From assembly GCA_023678885.1 (NCBI GenBank), contig CM042996.1, positions 13,512,602 to 13,576,601 of the forward strand: DNA of 64,000 nucleotides. Direction: 5' to 3'. The position numbers and the translations under genes are program-made. This document shows positions 36,619 through 48,353 of the stretch, one piece after another. Each line of letters begins with the position of its first letter. Position 1 is the first letter of the stretch. The DNA is from Pogostemon cablin (Eukaryota; Streptophyta; Magnoliopsida; Lamiales; Lamiaceae). The notes under the pieces are model-generated. The model was not told where the DNA came from. It did no database searches and was given only the letters and a program-made list of their open reading frames with translations.

Positions 36619-38590
36619 TGATGCGCGTTCTCTTTGCACGCAAAATTAATCCCCAAGTATTAAAGATATCAATTGTAGCTTAGCAAGCGACCAAGTGAAT
36701 ATCGAACCCAAAGGACGACATATTATCAATTTAATTATTTACTAAATTAATTAAGACGAATTGGAATAAAAGTTTGAGGTTTCAATTATTAACTACTAAA
36801 CAATTAATTAAAATAACAAATAAAATAAAGACACTTAGAAGAATATGAAAGTGGATAAAGTAGGAGAATAGATAGATCTAGGAAAATCCAGCTTCACTCA
36901 TTAATCTCTCTTTCGTGTGTTGATGTCCGACTCTGCCTTGTGGAATATGGACGCATCACTAAACCATGCATATCTACTCTATAGACACAAGTAAACATTC
37001 GTGTAACAAGTGTGAATAACCTTGGAGCAAGAGATATAACTTCACCCCCTTTCTAAGTACTATTAGTATCAATTATTTCTCTGGCCAATTGGTATTCTAA
37101 CCTGATATGATCTCCCTCTATAGGTACAATGAAATATCCTCTTTATCCTACTTAATAACCTGAATTCAATTCAATTAATAAGTATTCATATATGATAGTT
37201 CTAATGAAGCTTCGGAGTCCCCTCACTTAGAATCATAACATGGAATCCTGTTCAGCGGTGAACGCACTCAATCTACAACCAAGATATATATTCAGACTCT
37301 ATATACCAATTGAAGATGCACAAAACGACAGTGAATATGGATTAAAAAAGCACAATCATATATATAATAAATCCACAAGTAGTATTGTACGGAGTTTACA
37401 TACAAAAGTTCAATTAATTCGTAAAAACCTTCACAACCCTAGTTCTACCAAAAAGGCTTTAGCCCAGATGTTGCGAAGAACAATCATGGGGGTTGGATAG
37501 ATCTTACCCATATGTCTGGAAAATATAAGATAAATTAGGAAACAAATAAACCCTAGATCTGGGCGTCGTCGCGTCCTTCTCCGTCTTGAATCCTCCTCTT
37601 AGTTCTCCTCATGATTCCACAGACATCTTCACAGTGATGGATGGATGGAGGAAAGGATGTGGATGATGGTTGGGGGATGATCCCCCCTTGTGGGGTGTGT
37701 AGGATGGATGTGGCTCTCCAATCCAATATGACTTCTATGATAAATAATAATGTGATCTACATTCTCTTTTATACTTGTAAGCTCTCCTTATAGGCCTTGA
37801 ATGGGCTTTTACTTGAGACATAAGCCAAATTTCGTAAAAAAACCCGAAACTACCAAAAATAACATCAGCGCAATTCTGGTCGACCAAGCCTTCAGAAGTC
37901 GAACAAGGCCTCCAAGTCGAGCAATGGTCGAGCAAGCTCTCTGTAAGTTTTTGCACATTTTGCTCGACTTGACCTTTTCTGCTCCACCAACATAATTTTA
38001 GTCGAGCAAGCTTCCATTGGTTGAGCAAGCTTGCGCAGTCTCACCATTTCGCACATAACTTCCACATCTGACCTCCGATTTGAGTAATTCTTGCACTCAC
38101 GTGATTCTCTCTTTCTTGGCTTTCTATCCATATAAAGAACTCTCCGAAAATCCAACATTTGGATATATAACAAGTCACGTAAAGTGGCACAACCGTTCTG
38201 TTCGGCACAGCTTGCGCGATGTCACCACTTTGATCATAACTTTCTCATTTGGAATCCGATTGAAGTGTTCTTTACGCCAAAACGACCCTCTCTTCTTTAG
38301 CTTTCCATCCATTTATTACACTTTTAGTGTAGAGCTCCACGAAAATATAGAATAATTACACAAGTTGGACGTGCGTTTCAGAGCATCCTTGCACAAATTG
38401 CACCTTTTCTCCATTTTGGCACTTTTGATCTCTTTTTCCACCTAAAACAAAATAAAACACCTCAAGTGCAACTTTTTCTCACATATATCAAATATAAGAT
38501 ACTTTTGCTAATATAAGACAACAATTCTCATCAAACAGGTGTTAAATTGGACACTAAAACACTCTTATTTTCTCTCTCATCACTATACAC
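36619..38590 (-). repeat. Gypsy 5' LTR
   Basis: It starts TGATGCGCG on the + strand (the inner LTR end in element orientation) and runs about 1.97 kb to the 195 bp repeat. It holds short internal repeats of GTCGAGCAAG-type around 37880-38035. The outer boundary is inferred from the start of the flanking direct repeat. Confidence 0.75.
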
Positions 38591-38594
38591 TAAA

Positions 38595-38793
38595 AAATAT
38601 GGTGAAACATTCATGTTCTTCTATAGAAAACACAATGCTCATGGATTATATTAGGTATTTACGGATATAATTAGGTGCATATGTGACAATAACAAGGTAA
38701 AGGAGTTACTTACACAATAAATATATTTATTTAATAAAACATATACTATTCACTATAAAATATAGTACATTTATATATTATATATCATACATG
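38595..38793 (+). repeat. Right copy of the ~195 bp direct repeat flanking the nest
   Basis: It matches 27725-27922 in order and orientation: AACACAATGCTCATGGATTA, AGGTGCATATGTGACAATAA, TATAGTACATTTATATATTA. It is far longer than any retrotransposon target duplication. Confidence 0.75.
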
Positions 38794-39882
38794 AAAAATT
38801 TAAATAATAAATACACATTTTTGTTATAAAATGATAATAATATAATAATAGCTATTACTACAATTGCTCATTGAATATAATACAATTTTGTTTACACAAA
38901 GTACAACGTATTATAATAAATAATTACACATTTCATATTATTTAAAAATAAAGTCTAACTATAAAGAATAATTTCTTTGAGAAATTTATGAAAAAGGTAA
39001 AATAAAAACACTGATTTTCATCCTATTTACACAGTATAAACTGTTTAAATAAATCGTATACAATAAATACATATTGCTTATACACTAATATGTATATATT
39101 TATACATTTTAACGAATTAACTTGTTGAAGTTTTTCACTTCTATCGTAATCTAGCAATTTTCTGTATCATTACGTAAATGTAGTATTTCTTTTTTAATTA
39201 ACATTATTGTCATTTATAAGATTTCTACCGGTTAAAAGATGGATTTAATAAAAATAATAAAATATGACTTACATTTTGGTTTTTCGTTTTTGTTATCACA
39301 ACATAAACTTTTTAAGTTATTTTTCTTTTTTTTTAATAATAAATTATTAATGTAAAACTACATGTGATCGTTACTTTTTATACACATATATTATATCATA
39401 ATTGCAATCATAATAATATATTAAAAATTAATAGCATTGTGAAACATTTTTTCTAACTCTATCTTCACTCATTTCTCTTTATAACATCTTTAACATTTCC
39501 CCAATAATGACATATGAAAATATTTAATATTTACATTATATTAATATATACTTGACATCTAATATTACTAATATTAAATTTATATTAACAATGACTCTTC
39601 ATATTCTTAATAAACTACTTTAATATATAATGTTGTACATTTATATTCTATCTAACTAATTTTGTATTGATCATGTCTTTCCACTCCTTCATTAAAATTT
39701 ATTAAATTAACTTTAATACATCCTTTTAATCTTTTCACAATTTATTTATTTTATATAATTTTAAAACTCAATTAAATAACTTAAAATTAAATAATTAAGA
39801 TTAAAAAATATTTGTTAATCATATTATTCTTTAATTTTATTAAAAAAAATAAATCTTTATATTTATAAAATACAAAATAAAG
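38794..39882. other. A+T-rich spacer, nothing recognised
   Basis: Very A+T-rich with no coding frame, terminal repeats or RNA motif that I can support. Confidence 0.45.
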
Positions 39883-39891
39883 AATTATATA

Positions 39892-40319
39892 GGGAGGATT
39901 ACTACTAGGTAAAAAAAAAACCCCTTAATTACTATGAGATACAAACATACAAAAATATTACTACTAACTACAAAAATATATAGTGATATTACAATATTAC
40001 CCCTACAATGTGCTACACATAAATGTTGTATGCAACAAAAGTGTGTGCAGTAAAAAAAAAGTGTGTGCAGTAAAAAGTGGGGTGGTCCGGCGAAGCTCTG
40101 ACTGCAGTCCGGCGACCGGCCGTCGGAGCTCCAGCGGCGGCAGAATTCCGGCGGTCCGGCGATGGGTGAGGGTTTAGGGTTTGTGGTTTAAAAGTGTATG
40201 AATTTAGGGTTATATTTAGTATTTTACTTTAATATTTTGTATGTGAGAGTAATTATTTTAAATTAATGTATCTAGTAGTAATTAGGGGTACAAAGTGTGT
40301 GCCTATTAGTAATTATTCC
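39892..40319. mobile_element. MULE-type element with a G+C-rich insert
   Basis: The ends GGGAGGATTACTACTAGG and CTATTAGTAATTATTCC are inverted relatives, flanked by a perfect 9-bp direct repeat AATTATATA (39883-39891 and 40320-40328). Inverted arms of about 85 bp surround a core with an AGTGTGTGCAGTAAAAA duplication (40038-40076) and a strikingly G+C-rich block (40080-40165) with repeated TCCGGCG. A G+C-rich core inside A+T-rich MULE arms suggests a Pack-MULE-like capture of host sequence, too short to identify. Confidence 0.75.
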
Positions 40320-40610
40320 AATTATATATTTTTTAAACATCTCAAAAATCTATAAAATTCTTTTAATTCTTGTAGGTGTAAAGTGTGAAGTAATTTTCAT
40401 AATCAATAGCATTCGAAAAAATATAAAATAATTTCCATAATTAATGCAAAGTTAATCATTTGTGTGTTAAAAAAGAATAAAAGAGAAACCTTAAATTAAG
40501 TCACTTTTTAAACAACTTATCTTGAATATATTTTATTTTGATTAAATCAATTAAAAATAATCATTAATTTATATCAAAATAATCTATAATGATATCACAT
40601 GAATAATATA

Positions 40611-40895
40611 TACTCACTCCGTTTCATACATATCTTCACAATTTTCGTTTTCATCCGTCCCACACTTATCTTCACCACCCAAAAAAGGAAATTTCACATT
40701 AACCAACAACCTCAAAAGTTATCATAATTTCAAAAATATCACTCCCACCTAACACACATAGCATACTTTATAATTTATTTATTACCTAAAAATACCACAA
40801 TACCCCTAAAAAGTCAATAAAATTGATCAAAAAGTAACTTTTTTTAAACTCCGTATCTACAGTGTCGGTGCAGATAAGTTCGAGACGGAGATGAA
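40611..40895. mobile_element. MITE of the TATCTTCAC-type family
   Basis: It starts TACTCACTCCGTTTCATACA with two TATCTTCAC phrases and TTTTCATCCGTCCCACAC. The far end has GTGCAGATAAG and CGAGACGGAGATG in inverted relation. It is the relative of 4057-4330, about 285 bp and non-coding. Confidence 0.65.
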
Positions 40896-41199
40896 ATACT
40901 TCACATAATATCAAGGAAAATAAAATAAAAAACTACTCTAAATTCTCATTTTAAAATTTCATAACTATTAACATAAAATTATCTCCAAAAGTAATATATT
41001 TTAGACGAATTTGAAAAAAATATCTTTCCAAAATTTTATATCCTATTTTTTTTTAAATGAATTAGACAATTCGCCTATATGAAACTTTTAATAAAGTATG
41101 ACATGATCATAGTTGTATAATTAGTAGAGTTAATATACTATACACAATTGTTAGTGTACATCGGATGAAAAATTAAAAAAAGGGGTCAACATATAATTC

Positions 41200-43140
41200 G
41201 TATTACCGCTCCTTCTCCATCACTCTTCCCCTCCCACTCTTTCATCTCCTTCCTCTCCCTTGTCTTCTCTCTACCTGTTACCTGCATCATCGTCGGACCT
41301 CCGTTCCTCTGATCTCAACTTTCGTGCCAACTACGTCTCCTCCACCTCCGTCCCTCCGATCTCAACCTCAACCTCCGTCTCCTCCACGCCACCTCTACTC
41401 CTCCGCGCCGCCTCCACGCCACCTCCAACCCCTTAGATCTCAACCTCCGCGCCACCTGCACTCTTTAAGTCACATGTTATTCAAAGTATTCTCCCTATTT
41501 CAAATCTCTTTTCTAGATATGTGTGATTTCTAGGGTTTGTGTATTTCTTCCATTTAATTTTCTTTCCTTCTTAATTACAAAAAATTTTGATATTCGCTAA
41601 TTTCTCTCCTCATTCTCTTTATTTTTGTTTGTGATTTCAATTTTGTGATTTCTCCTCTCTCTTCTCTTCGAGATCAGTTATAGATGTTGGATGGTCTAAA
41701 TTGAAGTATTAGAATTATGAGCAAAATTGGAGATTAGTTCTGCAGTTGATTAGGGTGAAAGAACCTGCAGTTGATTGGGGTGGAAGAATCACTGGAATAA
41801 TCAAAGCAGGCTGCTATTTGGATGGTTCCTAATTGTTATACTGTATTAGATTTAGTTCAATAATGTATAAATTTTTCTTAATAAGTGTATTAGCTGGAAT
41901 TTAATGTATGAGAAATTTTAATTGAAATTTATTCGAGAGTTTAATATCTTTTAAATGCAAATTTATCTTTGAAATTGATAATGATTATCAAGATGAAGAC
42001 TTAAATGAATTTAGGGCAACGAAAATAGAAGAATTGTAAATTATAATCGTCAACTGTATAACAATATAAGTTTTAGTAATTCAGTGTATAAATTTTTATG
42101 CTTGCATTATATTTTTTTTCTTTAGTACTTGGAGTGTATGCTGTTTATTTTACTTAAATTGAAAACATACTTATTAATAAAATCTTATCCACTTTCTAAT
42201 TGAAATGTATACACTGATCTTGTTCAAAACATACATTTATTAATAAAATCTTATACACATTCTAATTGAAACATACATTAATTAATAAAATCTTATACAC
42301 TTTCTAATCGAAACATACATTTATTAATAAAATCTTATACACCTTCTAATTGAAATTAATACACTGATCATGTCGAAACATACATTTATTAATAAAATCT
42401 TATACACTTTCTAATTGAAATTAATACACTGATCATGTTCAACAAGGATACGCATGCAAAGTCATTTGTCTTTTCATAGACTGTTTCACAACATTCTTAA
42501 ATCTAACATAACATAAATTACTTAACAATACTGGGACTGAACAATGAGGAGAAGAAAATACAAGTTATACACCTATTAAACACCAATTGTAAAACTATAT
42601 GCATAAGAAAAAGGAAAAAATGAAAATTAAGAAAATAATACATTTATTAAGAAAAATGTATACGCTTCTTTAATATGGAAGATACACTAAGAAAATTAAA
42701 ATCATTATAATTTTTCGACGAGTCTACCAGATCTACTTGAATTATTTTTTTAATCTTCATCAAATCTAAATGTTTTCTCCACCTGATCTACCTAGTTACA
42801 GATCAAATTGGTTGTCCGCTGCCCGGATCTGTTGGCGCAACTGCAATGGAGAGACGAAGGCGGAGAGAATGAGTGAAGGAGGGAGAAGCGGCGTCGCGGA
42901 GGAAGCAACTGCAACGGAGAGGTGGAGGCGAAGAGATTGAGAAAATGAATGAGAAGCGTTGCGGAGGAAGCAACTACAACGAGAGGCGAAGGTAGAGAGA
43001 AGGGAGAAAAACAGCGGAAATCAACTTTAACAGAGAGGTGGAGGCGGAAAGAATGAGAGAATGAGGGAGAAGAGCGGTGGAGGAAGAAAGAGGGATGAAG
43101 ATGGAAAAGGTTAGAGAGAGAAAGTGTAGGAATTTAATGA
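41200..43140. other. Region with pyrimidine-rich and purine-rich inverted ends
   Basis: 41215-41465 is pyrimidine-rich (repeats of CGCCACCTCC and CTCCTCCACG) and 42840-43120 is purine-rich (GAGGTGGAGGCG, GGAGAAGAGCGGTGGAGGAA). The two are loosely inverted copies, so this could be the two arms of a fold-back element or Helitron cargo. A proline/serine open frame at 41324 only follows the simple composition. The middle is A+T-rich with a tandem array at 42160. Confidence 0.35.
42160..42445 (+). repeat. Short tandem array, ~42 bp unit
   Basis: Six imperfect units contain TTATTAATAAAATCTTATAC and AC(T/A)TTCTAATTGAAA. Three carry an additional tail, AATACACTGATCATGT, giving a mixed 42/66 bp period. 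Non-coding. Confidence 0.85.
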
Positions 43141-43479
43141 TCAATTTGGCTCAATTCTATATAAGTATCTTCGGTCATGGGTTGGGTTTGACCCAATTGT
43201 ACCTTAATACTTTGGTACATTAGACTTTACCTAATTAGTATAGTAAAGTGAAGGATTTTTATTAAAAAAAATATTGTATACATGTAAAAAGATTTAAGAA
43301 AAGATATGAATAATACTTATTTAAAAAAAAAAAACTCACTAAAAGAGAAAAGCCAAATATTCACAATAGTACAAAATTAAGAAAGTAATGAAAAAAAAAC
43401 ATACAACAATTTATTTATTTAATAATTTATCAGTTAATAATATATCAGATGAATATGACAAAGAGTTGTGTAAGAATAT

Positions 43480-43600
43480 ATCACGTAAGAGGTTACGTGA
43501 GACGGAAAAAAAAAGGTGATGATTTATATAATAAAAAGTGATACTTAGATCAATTAATGAAAAGTGCTAATGCTACAAAGTATGATGTTAGAATATAACA
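43480..43600. repeat. Second copy of the GAGACG dispersed repeat
   Basis: GTTACGTGAGACGG, an A-run, then CAATTAATGAAAAGTGCTAA and ATGCTACAAAG parallel 10541-10680. It lies shortly before the Helitron end. Confidence 0.45.
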
Positions 43601-43645
43601 AAAAAAAGAATCGTAAAATAAACTATAAAATATGACGTGCATGCA

Positions 43646-43673
43646 ACGTGCAACGCACGTTTATAAAAACTAG
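43646..43673 (+). mobile_element. Helitron 3' terminus (plus strand)
   Basis: A perfect 6-bp stem with 3-nt loop (ACGTGC AAC GCACGT, 43646-43660) is followed by 9 nt and CTAG, then T. This is a textbook plant Helitron 3' end. The body lies to the left and may include the region from about 41200; the 5' TC end was not located. The tandem array begins at once on the other side. Confidence 0.6.
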
Positions 43674-43757
43674 TAATAAAAAAAGGGTTAATAAGGTAAA
43701 TGAATTAATCAAAAAATCAAGAATCAAACCCTTGACCCTTCTCTACGTGTAGGCAAC

Positions 43758-43915
43758 GGGTCTGAATCTTCTGTGTCACTTTGGTGTGACATCTCTTGTG
43801 TCACTCCATTGGATGAGTGACACGTAAGAGAGATAAGAGAAACTATACCCTAAGTCAACTAGTCAACCCTTGGGGCAAGGGATTAGATTTATCTACAGCG
43901 CCACGTGTCATTTAT
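43758..43915. other. Unique insertion inside the first array unit
   Basis: After GTAGGCAAC the first unit departs from the others with sequence unlike any other copy (TGTGTCACTTTGGTGTGACA, GTCACTCCATTGGATGAGTG, GCCACGTGTCATTTATTG), then returns to unit sequence near TTATTGTTAACAACATT. Its nature is unknown; it also replaces the middle of the unit. Confidence 0.5.
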
Positions 43916-44381
43916 TGTTAACAACATTTTTATCGTGATTTTCATAAATGTATGAATTCGTAGAAGTAAATGATTCAAACCTTGTAAAATAACATGATAT
44001 CGAAATATAAGAGTCAGGAACCACAACATTTGGCAACAAGTAAATTTTTTGGCTTCAATTTTATTAGAATTATATAAATATGGAAACTTTTCACAGTTGA
44101 TGGATTAGATGAATATAAAAGAGTGAATCAATGAAAACATCATGTTTAAAATGAAAAAAAGGTATAGTATAACCTTTAAGAAAAACATAAAATTCATTAT
44201 AAATATAATATATATATATATAAATAATATAAAAAATGGGTTAATAAGGCAAATGAATTAATCAAGAATCAAACCCTTTGACCTTTCTCTACATGTAGGC
44301 AACACCACAACCACTAAGTTATCAGTACATATTAGTAACTACTTCCTAAGTGTGTGTGTGTATATATATATATATATAAAT

Positions 44382-44610
44382 TACTCCCTCCTTCCATCAT
44401 TTATATATCCATTTTCTTTTTGCACGTAGATTAAGGAGTATTATTATTTTATGTGTAGTAGGTAGTTGTATTTGTTGAGGGTGTGGTCCCATATTTTATT
44501 TGTATTAATGGAGGGTGTGTGTCCCATAGTCCAAAAAGAAAAATGGATAGATTAAGGATGGACAACCCAAAGTGGTTAAATGGATAGGTTGATAGTGGAC
44601 GGAGGGAGTA
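44382..44610. mobile_element. Stowaway-like MITE in the array (site A, first copy)
   Basis: TA-flanked CTCCCTCCTTCC and GGACGGAGGGAG, 229 bp. It sits between the (TA)n run and TTTTCTAATTTAGGGGTACA of the unit, the same place and orientation as the MITE at 48133-48353. Confidence 0.85.
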
Positions 44611-44867
44611 TTTTCTAATTTAGGGGTACAACTATACCCCCATGAACCTATATTGGATCTGCCTCTACAGGTGAGTACGTATGGTCATGTATGCATTCTC
44701 TTTATAGTCAAAGGAGTTGGTGCTTAGTCATTAGCATGGTGTTCTTTTTGGCTACCACATGTTATGGGTACGTGTGAATAAGTAAAAGTGATCATGGTTG
44801 CATGTAGTGACAACACATTAATTGAGGATAACACATGGTTGCATGCTTTTGCCAATGTATAGAGTAA

Positions 44868-45109
44868 TACTTCCTCCGTCCCATTTCAATATTTATGTTT
44901 CTATTTTGCGCGTCCTATTTTAATGTTTAATTTTTTCCTTTTTGGAATATGACATCCACCTAAAACAATTAATATATCATCCAACATTAATACACCTACC
45001 TACTTTACATTAAATATTATATTTTTCACCCATTATCTATTAAAATATTATACTTCTTAATCAACATGCAAAAAATGAACGTAAACATTGAAATGAGATG
45101 GAGGGAGTA
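44868..45109. mobile_element. Stowaway-like MITE in the array (site B)
   Basis: TA-flanked TTCCTCCGTCCC and GAGATGGAGGGAG, 242 bp. The other units read AGAGTAATATTTATTTTTAA uninterrupted at this spot, giving a clean empty site. It belongs to a different subfamily from site A (ATTTCAATATTTATGTTTCT near its left end). Confidence 0.85.
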
Positions 45110-46730
45110 TTTATTTTTAAATTTTTTGTGTAAAGTAGTTGTTGCTAGCTATAAAATAAGAAGCAAATTCTTTTACGTCATTACCCTTCAAAATTCTCAT
45201 AAATAGACAAAAATATTGACAATATACATACATAAATTCTAGTGCTGAGGTTAATCAATATAATGTTTATAAATCCATAATGTGTTGTATGTACATGGGA
45301 GATTACTATTGTAGCAGTCAAGCCTACATGATCAATTATTTTAATTTATTGTTTACAACATTTTAATAGTGGTTTTCATAAATGTATGAATTTTCAAAAG
45401 TAAATGTGTCAAACCTTGTAAATTAAATAACATGATATCAAAATATAAGAGTCAAGCACCACAACATTTATGAACAAGTAAATTTTTTTGCCTCAATTTT
45501 ATTAGAATGATATAAATATGAAAATTTTCATAGTTGTTGAATTAGATGAATAAAAGAATAAATCAATGAAAACATCAGGTTTAAAATGAAAAAAAAGGAA
45601 AAAAAAGGTGTAGTGTAATCTTTAATAAAAACACAAACTTCATTATAGAAACAATATATATAAATAATAATAAAAAAATAGGTTAATAAGACAAATGAAA
45701 TAATCAAGAATCAAACCCTTGAACCATCTCTACGTGTAGGCAACACCAAAATCACTAAGATATCAGTACATATTACTAACTACTTCATATATATATTATC
45801 TCCTAATTTGCCATGAACCTATATTGGATCTGCCTCTGCAGACGTATAGTCATGTATGCATTACCTCTTTATAATCAAAGGAGTTGTTGCTTAGTCATTA
45901 GCATGGTATTCTCTTTGACTGCCACATGTTTTGGGTATGTGTGAAAAATTAAAAGTGATCATGGTTGCATGAAGTGACAACACATTAAATGGGGATAAGA
46001 CATGGTTACATGCTTTTGCCCAAGTACGGAGTAATATTTATTTTTAATTTTTTTGTGTAAAGTAGTTGTTGCTAACTATACAACAAGAAGTAAATTCTTT
46101 TACGTAATTAGCTTTCAAAATTATTATAAAAAGAAAAAAATATTGACAACATACATGCATAAATTCTAGTGCTGAGGTTCTTCAATATAATGTTTATAAC
46201 TTCATAATGCGTTTTATGTGCACGGGAGATTACTATTGTACAATCAATCCTACATGATCAATTATTTAGTTTATTTTTTACAACATTTTAATAATGGTTT
46301 TCATAAATATATGAATTTTCAAAAGTTAATGTGTCAAACATTGAAAAATAACATGATATCGAAATATAAGAGTCGGGAACCATAACATTTGGCAACAAGT
46401 AAATTTTTTGGCTTAGATTTTGTTAGAATGTTATAAATACGAAAACTTATTTTGTTAGAATGATATAAATACGAAAATTTTTCACAGTTGCTGGAATAGA
46501 TGAATATAAAAGAATGAATCAATGAAAACATCAAGTTTAAAATGAAAAAAAAATGTAGTATAACCTTTAAGAGAAATATAAACATTATCATAAAAATAAT
46601 ATATAAAAATTATAATAAAAAAATGGATTAATAAGGCAAATGAAATAAATAAGAATCAAACCCCTTACACTTTTCTACGTGTAGGCAACACCACAATCAC
46701 TAAGCTATCAGTACACATTAGTGACAATTT

Positions 46731-46731
<1 letters not shown>

Positions 46732-46797
<66 letters not shown>
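46732..46797. repeat. (TA)n microsatellite in an array unit
   Basis: About 33 TA units at the unit's (TA)n position. Confidence 0.95.
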
Positions 46798-46801
<4 letters not shown>

Positions 46802-47201
46802 CTGTACCCTCATAACCTATCTGGATCCGGCTCTGCAGATGAGTACGTATGGTCATGTATGCATTACCTCTTTATAGTCAAAGGAATTGGTGTTTATTGA
46901 TTAGTATGGTGTTCTTTTTGCATGCAACATGTTATGTGTACGTGTGAATAATTAAAAGTTATCATGTTTGCATAAAGTGACAACACATTAAGTGGGGATA
47001 AGATATGGTTGCATGCATTTCCCAACGTATAGAATAATATTTTTTTTATTTTTTATTTTTGGGTAAAGTAGTTGTTTCTAACTGTACATAAAAAGCAAAT
47101 TCTTTTACGTCATTAGCATTCGAAATTCTCATAAAAAGAAAAAAATATTGACAACATACATACATAAATTTTAGTTCTAGGTTAATCAATATAATATTTA
47201 T

Positions 47202-47544
47202 CAGGGGCGGATGTATGTTGGGGCAGCCACGGGCTGCCTCCCAAAAGCCTATTATATCATGTGTAAATAATTCATAAATAATTTGTGTTTTTAAGTTTAG
47301 CCCAACCCAAAAATATTTTAAGCCCACCCAAATGAAGCTAAAAAATAAATGTATCTTCTTAAATTATATATATTCTCTGAGTAAATTACAATAAATATTA
47401 AAATTTAGCTCATCATTCATCCTTTTCGAGAATGTAATTCCTGTGTAAATATATATATATATAAATTTTTATTATTATTATTATTTTTTATTTTCTCTTT
47501 AATAAACTTAGTCCATCTCATCGTGGTTTTATGGATCCGCACTG
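47202..47544. mobile_element. hAT-type MITE in the array
   Basis: It begins CAGGGGCGGATGTATG and ends GGATCCGCACTG, hAT-like inverted ends, with an 8-bp flank ATATTTAT (47194-47201) and ATGTTTAT (47545-47552). Other units read ATATAATGTTTATAACT without interruption, so one copy of ATGTTTAT was duplicated and has since changed at one base. The 343 bp are non-coding. Confidence 0.85.
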
Positions 47545-48132
47545 ATGTTTATAATTCATAATGTGATGTATGTGCACGGGAAATTACTATTGTAGCATTC
47601 AAGTCTACATGATCAATTATTTTAAATTATTGTTTACAACATTTTAATTGTGATTTTCATAAATGTATGAATTTGCAGAAGTAAATGATTCAAACCTTGT
47701 AAAATAACATGATATCAAAATATAAGAGTGAAGAACCACAACATTCGGCAACAAGTAAATTTTTTAGCTTCGATTTTAGTAGAATTATATAAATATGGAA
47801 ACTTTTCACAGTTGATGAATTAGATAATATAAAAGAGTGAATCAATGAAAACAACATGTTTAAAATGAAAAAAAAAAGTGTAGTATAATCTTTAAGAAAA
47901 ACATAAACGTCATTATAAATATAATGTATATAAATAATAAAAAAAATAGGTTAATAAGACAAATGAACTAATCAAGAATCAAACCCTTAACCCTTCTCTA
48001 TGTGAAGTCAACACCACAACCACTAAGTTATCAGTACATATTAGTGACTATTTCCTGAGTATATATGTATATATGTGTGTGTGTGTGTATACATATATAT
48101 ATATATACACATATATATGCATATATATATAT

Positions 48133-48353
48133 TACTCCCTCTGTTTATCCTCAATGTATCCATTTGCTTTTAAACGTAAATTAAGGAGTATTATTATTTT
48201 ATGTGTTGTAGGTAGTTGTATTAGAGGAGGGTGTGGTCTCATATTTTATTTGTATTAATGAAGTGTGTCGGTCTCATAGTCCAAAAAGGGGAATGAATAG
48301 ATTAAGAATGAACACCAATTAAATGGATTAATCGACAATGGATGGAGGGAGTA
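48133..48353. mobile_element. Stowaway-like MITE in the array (site A, second copy)
   Basis: TA-flanked CTCCCTCTGTTT and GGATGGAGGGAG, 221 bp. Position in the unit, orientation and interior match the MITE at 44382-44610. Confidence 0.85.

Larger units (their letters stand above)
27925..38590 (-). mobile_element. Tat/Athila-type Ty3/gypsy retrotransposon, deleted, with nested copia
   Basis: Read on the minus strand the order is: 5' LTR (38590-36619), tRNA-Asp primer site (36612-36594), gag (36445-35277), then directly the inner part of the 3' LTR (35276-35102), the nested copia element (35101-28031) and the outer 3' LTR end (28030-27925). The whole pol region, plus much of the 3' LTR, is missing. 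No intact frame remains, so the element is dead. LTR identity was recognised from the shared block with CACGCAAAATTAATCCCCAA. Confidence 0.85.

Noticed and set aside
27725..38793. Endogenous pararetrovirus
   Set aside because: Domain order, LTRs and primer sites are those of copia and gypsy retrotransposons; no movement or coat protein motif is visible.
41324..41533. Proline/serine-rich protein-coding exon
   Set aside because: The frame follows a simple CCTCC/CGCCACC repeat composition with no start context or downstream exon; the inverted purine-rich copy at 42840 points to a repeat.
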